The translations under genes and the position numbers were made by a program. A model generated the notes under the pieces. That model did not search any database. It was not told where the DNA came from and was given only the letters and a program-made list of their open reading frames with translations. From positions 310,001 through 374,000 of the forward strand of contig NZ_JAIVFX010000001.1 in assembly GCF_020829625.1 (NCBI RefSeq): a DNA stretch of 64,000 nt. Direction: 5' to 3'. Below, in pieces: positions 10,501 to 18,348 of this stretch (positions are counted from its first letter, which is position 1; every line of letters begins with the position of its first letter). The stretch comes from Nostoc sp. XA010. GTDB taxonomy: Bacteria > Cyanobacteriota > Cyanobacteriia > Cyanobacteriales > Nostocaceae.

Positions 10501-11219
10501 GGGGAGACGTGATTTGGGGAGACGCGATGAATCGCGTCTCTACAATGGGTTTTATGCCATTCTAAATACTCGCGGGGCGATTCAAAAAACCCTTGATAGT
10601 CGGGATGAAGTAATCCGAGGTTGGGGGTTTCAATTAGCGGGGGAATGTCGCCGACTTTTAAATCTAAGTATTTTTCTGCCAGTGTCCAGAATAATGAAGC
10701 TACGTTTTCTGGGCCGCCAGCATTCCAGTAACCATAGATGATTAACCAGTTGCGTAAGTCTTGGACTTTTTGCACTGGGACATATTTCAGTAGTTTGGGG
10801 CCAATCTTTAAGAAGCTAATGTAACCAGCAAGTTTGTCTTCTTCTCGTCCGTTGCTAAATTTGTCAAGGATGAATTTAACTGGTTTGGGCATTCCTTTGG
10901 GTTTGTCGCCAATGGCAAAGTCACCCAACTTGGTTAAACTCATCAATTCCAAGGCTGACTCAAACACTAGGCGAATGGGAATTTTGGCAATGCGATCGCG
11001 CAGCCACACAACTTGGTCATAATCAAATAGGAGGCTACCGAAAAACACATCAGCGCCATCTAGTGCTGTTTCTACCTCAGCACGAATGCTGGTAAGATCG
11101 CGATCGCTAAATACCCGAATATCCAACTCAGGACAGCGAGAGTTAGCCAAAAAAGCTGCTTTTCTATACAAATCAGCGTTGAACGATTCAAACCCAGCAA
11201 CCAAGACGATGCGTTTCAT
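7548..11219 (-). CDS. bchH: Magnesium chelatase subunit H-like protein (ChlH/BchH family, paralogue)
   Basis: This 1,223-residue protein belongs to the ChlH/CobN family, which carries the porphyrin or corrin during ATP-driven metal insertion by the I/D subunits. Diagnostic stretches are FGMHGTVEWLPG, NLYIYAANNPSE, AKRRGYGVLISH and the C-terminal GFWEADGDKLDKLRQLYE. All read as ChlH rather than typical CobN. It is about 100 residues shorter than usual cyanobacterial ChlH (about 1,330), and its N-terminus (MKRIVLVAGFESFNADLYRKAAF) differs from the canonical one, so I take it as the second H paralogue. A 22-bp perfect palindrome sits in the frame near 10519-10540. The substrate, Mg-protoporphyrin or cobalt, is not settled by sequence. 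Confidence 0.85.
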   Translation of the reverse strand: MKRIVLVAGFESFNADLYRKAAFLANSRCPELDIRVFSDRDLTSIRAEVETALDGADVFFGSLLFDYDQVVWLRDRIAKIPIRLVFESALELMSLTKLGDFAIGDKPKGMPKPVKFILDKFSNGREEDKLAGYISFLKIGPKLLKYVPVQKVQDLRNWLIIYGYWNAGGPENVASLFWTLAEKYLDLKVGDIPPLIETPNLGLLHPDYQGFFESPREYLEWHKTHCRDAIHRVSPNHVSPVVGILLYRKHVITKQPYIPQLIRSFEKAGLTPLPIFINGVEGHVAVRDLMTTDYEIQQRQLGNIETPSLSSEAVKVDAIVSTIGFPLVGGPAGSMEGGRQIEVAKRILTAKNVPYIVAAPLLIQDISSWTRQGIGGLQSVVLYALPELDGAIDTVPLGGLVGENIYLVPERVQRLIGRVKTWVALRQKPASERKIAIILYGFPPGYGAVGTAALLNVPRSLLKFLHALKEQGYIVGDLPEDGEELIRWVKEADEIDDTKNIPASVNARTLEKWLGYLQTSRIEKQWKSLTGTGIKTYGDEFQIGGVQLGNVWIGVQPPLGIQGDPMRLMFERDLTPHPQYAAYYKWLQNEFQADAIVHFGMHGTVEWLPGSPLGNTGYSWSDILLGNLPNLYIYAANNPSESMLAKRRGYGVLISHNVPPYGRAGLYKELVALRDLIAEYREDPQKNYVLKEGICKKIVDSGLDADCPFEDAKRLGIAFTPENIRMFSGHAFDDYLVELYGYLQVLENRLFSSGLHTLGEAPNEEELGSYLEAYFGDEKGIPKEREKEERLIRGLLMQSTDELTNLLRGLNGEYIPPAPGGDLLRDGAGVLPTGRNIHALDPYRMPSPAAYERGREIAQKIIAQHLDEYGKYPETVAVMLWGLDAIKTKGESLGILLELVGAEPVKEGTGRVVRYELKPLAEVGHPRIDVLGNLSGIFRDSFVNIIELLDDLFQRAADADEPDDQNFIRRHALALKAQGVENASARLFSNPAGDFGSLVNDRVVDGNWESGEELGNTWQSRNVFSYGREDKGQARPEVLNTLLKTSDRIVQEIDSVEYGLTDIQEYYANTGGLKKAAEKQGGKKVTTSFVESFSKDTTPRNLDDLLRMEYRTKLVNPKWAQAMANQGSGGAFEISQRMTALIGWGGTADFTDDWVYDQAADTYALDAEMADKLRKANPEAFRNILGRMLEAHGRGFWEADGDKLDKLRQLYELTDEELEGVTV
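10519..10540. repeat. Palindromic repeat inside the chelatase gene
   Basis: GAGACGCGAT (10519-10528) and ATCGCGTCTC (10531-10540) form a perfect 10-bp inverted repeat around two bases. A related GGGGAGACGTGAT copy lies just upstream. In the minus-strand frame it codes CRDAIHRVS, an insert between the REYLEW and VVGILLYRKH blocks. The motif looks like a dispersed palindrome normally found between genes. Confidence 0.75.
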
Positions 11220-11873
11220 GCCTGTAAGCTACGAAATATTTCTTTACTTTGATCTTAAACCTGCTTTCAGGCTGATTGTTAAATATCTACCAGCAGATTT
11301 TGGTCATTTAGCCGTACTAGTACCGTAAGGCAAAAGTCAGCCCCAACTCTTGGAGACGCTGCACGCGTTCGGGGAAGTCAAAAGCCGATGCTATCGGTTT
11401 TCTTGCTTTTACCCCTGTGCCTTCTTGCAGTAATACAGGTTGGCACAAATAAACCTACCATTTCATTACAGGCAGAAAGCCTAAAATTAAAGCAGGCGTG
11501 ACTTTTAACTTCCGCTTTGCGGTACTAGGTACATTTGTCATAGCCTTCTACTTTTATGAAGCGTTATTATTTTAAGGATGGGGGTAATTGCTGCATTTCA
11601 ATTTATTGCAACAATCACCGGAATCTTTCCGATTTTGATAAATTATGAGGGTTGTATTTTTTCTTACAATAAACCTTGTAAAAAGTGGGCTTTACCATAT
11701 AAAACCTGCTTAAAAAGTTCGCAAAAAACTTATTTTATTTACCAGGATATTAATGGTAAAAATAATGCGACCATCCCCAGAAAGCAGCTAAACAAATTTA
11801 TTAACAAAACTTTTTCTCTGAAAGTTGAAGAGTTTTGAAACAGTATCAAAATCAGTAATTTGAGGATTAAATT
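11220..11873. other. Intergenic region holding an inverted-repeat element
   Basis: The 654-bp spacer contains a 204-bp CTAG-flanked element (11321-11524) and an AT-rich stretch before the amidase. A frame at 11578-11838 shows no recognisable protein features. Confidence 0.5.
11321..11524. mobile_element. MITE-like element, copy A (204 bp, flanked by CTAG)
   Basis: The left end TACCGTAAGGCAAAAGTCA and the complement of the right end, TACCGCAAAGCGGAAGTTAA, form imperfect terminal inverted repeats. The element is flanked by CTAG at 11317-11320 and 11525-11528. It is the longest of four copies in the window and contains an internal GAGACGCTGCACGCG-type repeat. No transposase is encoded. Confidence 0.75.
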
Positions 11874-12815
11874 ATGAAATTTGGAATTGATAGTGGGCAC
11901 AATTGTCCACCAGACACAGGAGCCAGAGGCATCAAAATTGAGGATAATTTAACTCTAGATGTAGGTAATAGAGTTATAGCTAAGTTAAGAGCTTTAGGAA
12001 ATGAAGTCGTAGTATGTAAACCAAGTAGTGCTAGTACAGTCCGTGACTCACTCTCAAAAAGATGTTCTACAGCTAATGCGAGTAGAGTTGATATTTTTGT
12101 TTCAATTCATTTTAATGCTTTTAACAATCAAGCTAATGGCACAGAAGTATTTGCAACTAGCGATACAGGCAGAAAAATCGCTAAACCTGTATTAGATGAA
12201 ATCGTCAAGTTGGGATTTTTTAATCGCGGTGTTAAAAGTGGTTCCCACTTGTTTGTTCTGAAAAATACAGATATGCCTGCTATCTTGATAGAAGGTTGCT
12301 TCGTCGATTCGCAAAAAGATATGAATCTTTATAATCCTGAAGCAATGGCTAATGCGATCGTCAAAGGCTTAACTGGTAAATTGCCCACTGTTCCTGTTAA
12401 CCCTGTACAAGATGAAGAAGATAATGCAGATGCCACTATTCTCAGACTGCAAAAATCCTTAAATCGACTCAAAATAACTGATAGAAATGGTAAGGCGTTA
12501 GTCGAAGATGGCTTCACCGGAGCTAACACCAAATCTGCCGTAGAAAAATTTCAGACTATTGTTGGAGTTCAAGGGACTGGAATTGCTGACTCAACTACAT
12601 GGAATGCCATAAATCTAATTTTGGCAAAACGAATTATCAGAGCAAACCATGCTGGTGGTGCAGTTGTCAGATACTTGCAATACCGTTTAGGTGTTGAGAA
12701 TGATGGCGTCTACGGGTCGCAAACAGAGGTTACAGTTAAGAACTTTCAAAAGCAAAATGGTTTAGATGTTGATGGGATTGTCGGCCCTGCTAGCTGGCAG
12801 AAATTAATTGGTTAG
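11874..12815 (+). CDS. N-acetylmuramoyl-L-alanine amidase (Amidase_3) with two peptidoglycan-binding domains
   Basis: The 313-residue protein cleaves the bond between MurNAc and the stem peptide. The Amidase_3 domain covers about residues 1-170. Zinc ligands are His9 (DSGHN), Glu23 and His79 (SIHFNA), with Glu140 (LIEGCF) as catalytic base. A linker leads to two PG_binding_1 units, at about 185-250 (DGFTGANTKSAVEKFQ) and 258-312 (DGVYGSQTEVTVKNFQ, DGIVGPASWQ). There is no signal peptide, as in phage-like endolysins or proteins exported by another route. The gene stands alone, and a long hairpin follows it. Confidence 0.92.
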   Translation: MKFGIDSGHNCPPDTGARGIKIEDNLTLDVGNRVIAKLRALGNEVVVCKPSSASTVRDSLSKRCSTANASRVDIFVSIHFNAFNNQANGTEVFATSDTGRKIAKPVLDEIVKLGFFNRGVKSGSHLFVLKNTDMPAILIEGCFVDSQKDMNLYNPEAMANAIVKGLTGKLPTVPVNPVQDEEDNADATILRLQKSLNRLKITDRNGKALVEDGFTGANTKSAVEKFQTIVGVQGTGIADSTTWNAINLILAKRIIRANHAGGAVVRYLQYRLGVENDGVYGSQTEVTVKNFQKQNGLDVDGIVGPASWQKLIG

Positions 12816-12832
12816 ATTGAGGGGTAGGCATT

Positions 12833-12874
12833 GTTCGTAGTTGGCGCTTTAACGCTGAAGCACCTACTACGAAC
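12833..12874. terminator. Hairpin downstream of the amidase gene
   Basis: GTTCGTAGT (12833-12841) pairs with ACTACGAAC (12866-12874), and inner bases GGCGCT/AGC extend the stem. It starts 17 bp after the amidase stop. There is no strong T-run, so it may be a repeat that also acts as a terminator. Confidence 0.5.
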
Positions 12875-13529
12875 TTATACGATTGGTTATTACCGAAAAA
12901 TCAGTCTATAGCTACGCCCTTGCAGGATGGCTTTCATTAAATAAGAGAAATAACCAGGGCGTAGGAAGTTACTTATGTTGCTGACAGAAATATGTTCAAC
13001 TTAACTAAGTTTACGTTTGATAACTATCAATCGTACTTATCCACAAGTAATTTCCTACCGCTCTGGTGCTTTTTTGGCGGTGAAGTTTCGCCAAAAGTAT
13101 AAAAGTAAAGCGCTTTTCAAGCCTATAACAATTGTTACTACTTTTTTGTATAAGGAAACACAATTTTTCTGTTTTCAAATTTATTTTTTATGTCATATAA
13201 CGCCTGGTTCAGCGCTAATCAGTGAACGAGCTAAAAAGCTGTTTTTCTCTTATTTAGAGTAGCTGAAAGCTTCAATATTTAAAAACCAGGATCTCAAAGA
13301 GCCACTACAGCCAATTCCCTACAAGTGCGAATAGCATAATTTTTGTAGAATGGGAGTAAGGTTATGGGATTGAGAAACCAAAAATGGCTATGTCAATCTT
13401 TTTTATTATTGAACTTTTACCACCTTCCAGGCTAACTGATTACTAATCTTCACTTAAGGATAATTGTAGCGACTGTTTTAAAAGTCAAGCGTAAGCGTAG
13501 CCCGTCGTAGGCATCGCACCTCAAAGTTA
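12875..13529. other. Intergenic region, no convincing gene
   Basis: The spacer between convergent genes holds a partial inverted repeat near 12918-12966 (CTACGCCC ... GGGCGTAGG) and a GCGTAAGCGTAGCCCGTCGTAGGC-type repeat near 13490-13515. A frame at 13017-13262 has no recognisable features. Confidence 0.5.
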
Positions 13530-14282
13530 CTAATTTGTAGAACTGCTAAAAGATAGTGCAGATGCTTCCAGTGGATGCGGATGGTGGTGTTGCCAAAAAC
13601 TCAAAATCTCTTCACCAACCTGTTGAGGATAGAAATAGTGAAAAAAATGATATCCTTCTGGGCATTCCCAGAGTTTATCTTCTGGCTTCAACCAATTCAA
13701 CCAGTCATGCAATACAGTTGGGTTGACTACTGGATCGCTCTTGCTACCACATACCATCATTGGCATAGAAACTCCACCCTTGGGTAAATAAACCAACTTA
13801 AATAAAGAGTGTGACGAGGGAGATTGTTCTAAATCTTTATCTAAGGCAGCTACTAACTTTTTAGTGGTATGAAGCGGTTGATTTCCAAATAGACTGCGAA
13901 CGCTGCTTGCTAAAACTAGTTCACGGCTGATGCTAAAAAGTTGTCTTTGAAAGTAATAGTGAGCTTGCCAATTGTTTGCAGGTTGAGCAGCTACAGCCAG
14001 CAGAGTGAGCGATCGCACTTTTTGCGGAAATCGCCGAGCAAAGCTTAAGGCGATCGCACCACTCATACCATGACCTGCCAAATGCACGGGGCGATCCCGC
14101 CATTCTAAAAACTCATATAGCAACTCCACAGCTTGATCTATGGAACTGGCTTCATCTTTGGTTTGCTGGTATTCCCACTGGGCGATTCTCATATACCCAG
14201 ATAAATATTCAAGTAATGGTTTATCAAAACGCTTCAAAATAGGACTGGCATTTAACCACAGAACATCAAATGAATCAGACAT
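13530..14282 (-). CDS. Alpha/beta hydrolase family protein with an altered nucleophile elbow
   Basis: The 250-residue single-domain protein has a cap-like middle section. The nucleophile elbow, usually GxSxG, reads LAGHGMSGAIAL (Gly70-His-Gly72-Met-Ser74-Gly). The serine at position 72 is therefore Gly, and a serine lies two residues later. Likely acid and base remain: the Asp in CGSKSDPVV and the His in EGYHFFHYF. The fold is clear, but whether Ser74 can act is not. The C-terminus is a low-complexity HHHPHP/Ser-rich tail. Substrate unknown. The gene is monocistronic. Confidence 0.82.
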   Translation of the reverse strand: MSDSFDVLWLNASPILKRFDKPLLEYLSGYMRIAQWEYQQTKDEASSIDQAVELLYEFLEWRDRPVHLAGHGMSGAIALSFARRFPQKVRSLTLLAVAAQPANNWQAHYYFQRQLFSISRELVLASSVRSLFGNQPLHTTKKLVAALDKDLEQSPSSHSLFKLVYLPKGGVSMPMMVCGSKSDPVVNPTVLHDWLNWLKPEDKLWECPEGYHFFHYFYPQQVGEEILSFWQHHHPHPLEASALSFSSSTN

Positions 14283-14312
14283 AAATACCTATAACTTCTA
14301 AATTATCAATTT

Positions 14313-14361
14313 CGGCGGTTAGAAACCGAGTCTACACAAACAAAACCCACCTCCGTGGGTT
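14313..14361. repeat. Double-hairpin dispersed repeat
   Basis: Two hairpins lie close together: CGGTT/AACCG (14316-14328) and AACCCAC/GTGGGTT (14344-14361), joined by GTCTACACAAACA. The pattern resembles a common intergenic repeat of Nostoc-type genomes. It lies in the leader side of the hydrolase gene. Confidence 0.6.
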
Positions 14362-14725
14362 CAAGAACCTTAATTTGAGTACCGTAGCAGACCGATTTTT
14401 TTTCGACATACTTTCACCTCATATATAGTTTTGCGATCGCCAAAATACCTATTTGCCTTGTTGAAATATATTTTCACTTAATGAATATCTATCTCAATAA
14501 GCCTGAAGATATCCTACCAGAGTTATTGAAAGTTTTTATCATTTAGTTTAAGTTAAATTTTGTAAAGTATTTCAGGAAACAAATCGAAAAGGCAGGCGGC
14601 GCTTCATTCCATCCCAACTTCTTGTAAGTGGCTTACGATATGCTCACACAATATTCCGAATTATTACTGGTTTCAAAACATATATCGGTAAAAGAAGCTA
14701 GAGAAAGTAAATTTTTTGTGCATTT
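14362..14725. other. Intergenic region between divergent genes
   Basis: AT-rich spacer with one GCGATCGC near 14433. It should hold the promoters of the divergent hydrolase and small secreted-protein genes. No RNA gene or clear regulatory motif was recognised. Confidence 0.5.
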
Positions 14726-15034
14726 ATGAAATTCATCCAAACACTAAAAGTAGCTGTAATTCCTGTTATGGCTGTGTTGAGCTTGTTGTCTGCATCTAAT
14801 AAAGTACTAGCTGACTATTTAAATAATCAGGGTTCAGGAGGTGATTACCGTTATGAATTATGGTCTACTGATGATAATAGTCGCTACTATTTGAAAGTCT
14901 GGTTATATGAAGCAAGTCCAAATAGTAACCCACGCTACACAAGTAGAGCATTCACCTCTACTAGAGAAGCTTTAATTTATTTTGATTGCAAATACGCTGG
15001 TAAGAATTTACCTGAATGTCCGAATGTTCAATAA
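14726..15034 (+). CDS. Small secreted hypothetical protein
   Basis: The 102-residue protein has a clear signal peptide: MKFIQTLK, then a hydrophobic core VAVIPVMAVLSLLSA, and likely cleavage after VLA-DY near residue 30. The mature part is about 72 residues and aromatic-rich (YRYELWSTDD, RYYLKVWLYEAS). It has two cysteines (FDCKY, PECPN) that could form one disulfide outside the cytoplasm. I do not recognise the family. A strong hairpin follows about 80 bp downstream. Confidence 0.65.
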   Translation: MKFIQTLKVAVIPVMAVLSLLSASNKVLADYLNNQGSGGDYRYELWSTDDNSRYYLKVWLYEASPNSNPRYTSRAFTSTREALIYFDCKYAGKNLPECPNVQ

Positions 15035-15360
15035 TAATTTTTAACCCTTCTCAAAGCATCCTGGGGGGGTTACCCATAGGAATCATATTTAATTTGTAAA
15101 AATTCGCGGTGTCAAGATCCCCGACTTCATTAAAAAGTCGGGGATCTAACTAAATTATGATATGATTGCTATATTTGATAATATTTTAAATTGAATAATT
15201 TATAAATATAAATTACCTATATTTTTGGTTAATTTTTAATATTTTAAGTAAACTACAGAGGCAAATGTGAAAGCCTAGTTTTCTTCCGATAGTTAAGTGA
15301 CTGGTCAATATAATTCGTAGTTCGTAATTAAAGAATCAATTACGAATTACGAATTACAAA
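15035..15360. other. Intergenic region with hairpin and AATTACGAATT repeats
   Basis: Besides the hairpin at 15115-15147, the segment 15310-15364 consists of overlapping direct and inverted copies of AATTACGAATT/AATTCGTAATT. The space between them is very AT-rich. No gene seen. Confidence 0.55.
15115..15147. terminator. Perfect 13-bp stem hairpin (AGATCCCCGACTT)
   Basis: AGATCCCCGACTT (15115-15127) and AAGTCGGGGATCT (15135-15147) pair perfectly around a 7-base loop. It lies between convergent genes and could stop transcription from either side. The sequence also resembles a dispersed Nostoc repeat. Confidence 0.65.
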
Positions 15361-17889
15361 TTACGCTTCGGCGGGTTGATATTCTTCTTGTCTTTCCACA
15401 AAAGTCTGTACACGAGTGCGGTAGTTTCTCACAGTCTCATCTACCCATTCGCGATCATTGCTATTTGCATACAAATGCACCAGTGGTTCGCTGGCATCAG
15501 GTAAAACTAACAGCCAACTATCATCGTAGGGCTGACAAATTTTCACTCCATCGATGAGTTCTAGGTTTTGGGCTGGATGAGTTTCCACCAAGTAACGCAT
15601 CAAAGCACCTTTAGCAGTCCACGGGCAGCGTATTGTATAAGTTTTGTGAATTACACGGGGCAATTCTGACCGCGCAGCAGCAAGCGATCGCTCCTGTATA
15701 GTCAACATCTCGATTATCTTCGCAATGCAGAACATAGAATCAAATCCCGGATGCAGTTGCGGGAAAATAAAACCAGTCTCTCCACTACCTCCTAGAACCA
15801 CATTCGGATTTTTTTGACAAGCCTCCATTAAAGCTGTGGGGTTGGCTTTAGTGCGAATCACTCTGCCATCGTGGCGGCGGGCGACTTGTTCAATAGCACT
15901 GGAAGCATGAACTGGTACAACTACTGTTCCTCTGGGGTTAGCGGTTAATATCATGTCTACCATCAGTGCAGTTAAAGTTTCCCCACGAATTGGGTAGCCT
16001 GATTCATCAACTAAAATTAGTTGTTCTCCATTAGCGGATACTTGCACACCAAAGTTAGCTTTCAATGCCTCCACTACATGACCTAACTGAGTCAGCAGTC
16101 CTTCGCGATCGGTGATTGACATCGCCGTTTTATTGACACTGGCATTCAGTACTACTGCATCAGCACCAAATTTATCCAACATTTGAGGTAAAACTGCCCC
16201 CGATACTGCATAAACATAGTCAATCACAACTTTTGCGCGGCTGTTGCGGAGTGTATGAACATGCAACAGTTTCTCAAAAGCAGTACAGTAGCGATCCATG
16301 ACTTGGCTAGGATAAGATACATCGCCAATTTCATGAATTAGCGCCCGCCGCATATCTTCTTTAAAGTAAGCCCCTTCAATTTTCTTTTCCAGGGCTTTGG
16401 TGATATTAATGCCCTTGGCATCCATGAATTCAATCAAAATGTAGTCAGGGCGATCGGGGTGTACCCGCACATGGATACCACCAACTACCGACATTGTGGG
16501 TATAACCGTGCGAGCAATGGGGATAGCTGTAGCATCGAGGTTTTGAATATCAATACCTACTGACATCAAACCAGCAATAAGCGATCGCGTCACCATCCGA
16601 GAGACATTACGCTGGTCACGCGAAACTGTTACTTTAGAACCAGGTTTTAAGGTAGAACCGTAAGCAGATCCCAATTTCACGGCGAATTCTGGCGTGATGT
16701 CGATATTAGCTAATCCTTGCACACCACGTTGCCCAAATAAATTCCGTTGGGCGGTATTTCCCCAAATCAAGTTAATGTTTAAAACTGCCCCTGACTCAAT
16801 CTTTTTACTGGGCCAAACGCGCACGCCGGGGCTAATTTGAGCTTCTTCTCCCACCGTGGAAAGCGAACCCACAACAGCAGCTTCTAATACATGGGCGCGG
16901 CGGTCTACACGAGCGCCACGGGAAATTACACAAGCAGAAAGATGTGCTTCATCGCCAATAAATGCCCCATTCCACACTATGGGACGTTTGAGATTCGCAT
17001 CAGCGCCAATCGTGACATTATCGCCAATTACAGTTCCTGCCTCAATTTGGACTCTTGCGCCGATGCGGCAATTATCACCAATTACTACTGGGGTTTGAAT
17101 CACAGCCGTCTGGTCGATGTAAGTATTTTGACCTACCCATAACTCATGAGAAACTTGTTTGTAGGCATAATCTAATTGCACTTTCCCATCTAAAGCGTCA
17201 TATTGAGCTTCCCGATAGGCATCTAAGTGACCAACATCGCACCAGTAACCTTGAGCAATGTAACCATACATTGGCTCATCTTTTGCTAATAGTAAGGGGA
17301 ATAAGTCTTTAGAAAAGTCGGATTCAATATTTGCTGGCAGATATTCTAAAACTTCTGGTTCGAGAATGTAAGTGCCAGTGTTAACGGTATCGGAAAAAAT
17401 TTCACTACTAGAGGGTTTTTCTAAAAATCGGCTAATTCGTCTTTCCTCATCGGTAATCACCACCCCAAATTCAATCGGGTTGGGAACCCTGGTCAAAATC
17501 AAAGTAGCTTTCGACTTATTTTGTTTGTGAAATGCGATCGCAGCCGTGAGGTCAAAATCTGTTATGCTATCGCCGCTAATGACTAAAAAAGTTTCATCAA
17601 GAAGTTCAGCAATATTTTTCACACAGCCTGCTGTACCCAGAGGTTGATCTTCTTCGACGGCATAAGTCATCTGAACGCCAAAATCACTGCCATCTTGAAA
17701 ATAGTCTCGCAAGACATCAGGTAAATAATGCAAGGTCGCAATAACTTCTGTAATTTGATGTCGTTTGAGGAGATTGATAATATGTTCGGCTATTGGTCGA
17801 TTAAGGATCGGCACCATCGGTTTAGGCAGATCGCAAGTTAACGGGCGAAGCCGCGTTCCCGAACCCCCCGCCATCAGTACTGCACGCAT
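15361..17889 (-). CDS. Mannose-1-phosphate guanylyltransferase-like protein: nucleotidyltransferase + left-handed beta-helix + degenerate phosphomutase domain
   Basis: The 842-residue protein has three parts. Residues 1-240 are a sugar-phosphate nucleotidyltransferase ([33 protein letters not shown]). Residues 250-370 are hexapeptide repeats ([17 protein letters not shown]). Residues 380-830 have the phosphomutase fold. The phosphomutase landmarks are missing: no TASHNP serine loop (GGIHVRVHP there), no DGDxDR metal loop, and an altered sugar loop (GSGETGF). The last part is therefore probably structural or regulatory. The enzyme should make a nucleotide sugar for cell-surface glycans, and the glycosyltransferase genes on its 5' side fit that. 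ATG at 17889 has AGGAGG-like bases upstream. Confidence 0.87.
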   Translation of the reverse strand: MRAVLMAGGSGTRLRPLTCDLPKPMVPILNRPIAEHIINLLKRHQITEVIATLHYLPDVLRDYFQDGSDFGVQMTYAVEEDQPLGTAGCVKNIAELLDETFLVISGDSITDFDLTAAIAFHKQNKSKATLILTRVPNPIEFGVVITDEERRISRFLEKPSSSEIFSDTVNTGTYILEPEVLEYLPANIESDFSKDLFPLLLAKDEPMYGYIAQGYWCDVGHLDAYREAQYDALDGKVQLDYAYKQVSHELWVGQNTYIDQTAVIQTPVVIGDNCRIGARVQIEAGTVIGDNVTIGADANLKRPIVWNGAFIGDEAHLSACVISRGARVDRRAHVLEAAVVGSLSTVGEEAQISPGVRVWPSKKIESGAVLNINLIWGNTAQRNLFGQRGVQGLANIDITPEFAVKLGSAYGSTLKPGSKVTVSRDQRNVSRMVTRSLIAGLMSVGIDIQNLDATAIPIARTVIPTMSVVGGIHVRVHPDRPDYILIEFMDAKGINITKALEKKIEGAYFKEDMRRALIHEIGDVSYPSQVMDRYCTAFEKLLHVHTLRNSRAKVVIDYVYAVSGAVLPQMLDKFGADAVVLNASVNKTAMSITDREGLLTQLGHVVEALKANFGVQVSANGEQLILVDESGYPIRGETLTALMVDMILTANPRGTVVVPVHASSAIEQVARRHDGRVIRTKANPTALMEACQKNPNVVLGGSGETGFIFPQLHPGFDSMFCIAKIIEMLTIQERSLAAARSELPRVIHKTYTIRCPWTAKGALMRYLVETHPAQNLELIDGVKICQPYDDSWLLVLPDASEPLVHLYANSNDREWVDETVRNYRTRVQTFVERQEEYQPAEA

Positions 17890-18348
17890 AAATCCTCCTT
17901 AACTAATTACAGCCTTAGCTGCTTGAAAACCTGTCAGATATATTTTCTTCTTCTTTCTCTAGTCTGCTATGGATATCGATATTTGAGGAACTTCCACAAG
18001 ATGCATTACCGCAGGGCGGAGTCAAAAGTCACACATTCAAAAGTCAAAAGTTTTGTACAAGGCTTTTGCAATATCTTGAACTAAGCGTGGACTACAACCT
18101 TTACTCAGTCTTGAATAGATAGACTTTAGCTATAAGCCTCAGAATTCATTCTGAGGCGGTCGTCGGGACTGATGCAAGTTCTGAGTTTTGCAAGTTTTAA
18201 AATGGTAGCTTGATTTTCGCCCCACTGTACTAGATTGGGCATGGGGTATTGATTATTAAATATTCTCCTCTGCTTCCCCTGCCTCCCCTGCTCCCTCTGC
18301 TCCCCTTGCCTCCCCCACTCCCCGCTCCCCACCTTAGAGCGGGGAGTG
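17890..18348. other. Intergenic region with hairpin and CT-rich low-complexity tract
   Basis: GCCTCAGAA/TTCTGAGGC (18136-18157) forms a 9-bp stem with a 4-base loop. From about 18264 to 18332 the plus strand is a CT-rich degenerate tandem of CCCCTGCCTC-like units ending in CCCCGCTCCCC/GCGGGGAG. No gene is supported. Confidence 0.55.

Noticed and set aside
11578..11838. Plus-strand frame of 86 codons upstream of the amidase
   Set aside because: No recognisable domain; the composition looks like translated AT-rich spacer and no ribosome binding site is visible.
13017..13262. Plus-strand frame of 81 codons
   Set aside because: TTG start, no domain or conserved pattern, lies in a repeat-containing spacer between convergent genes.
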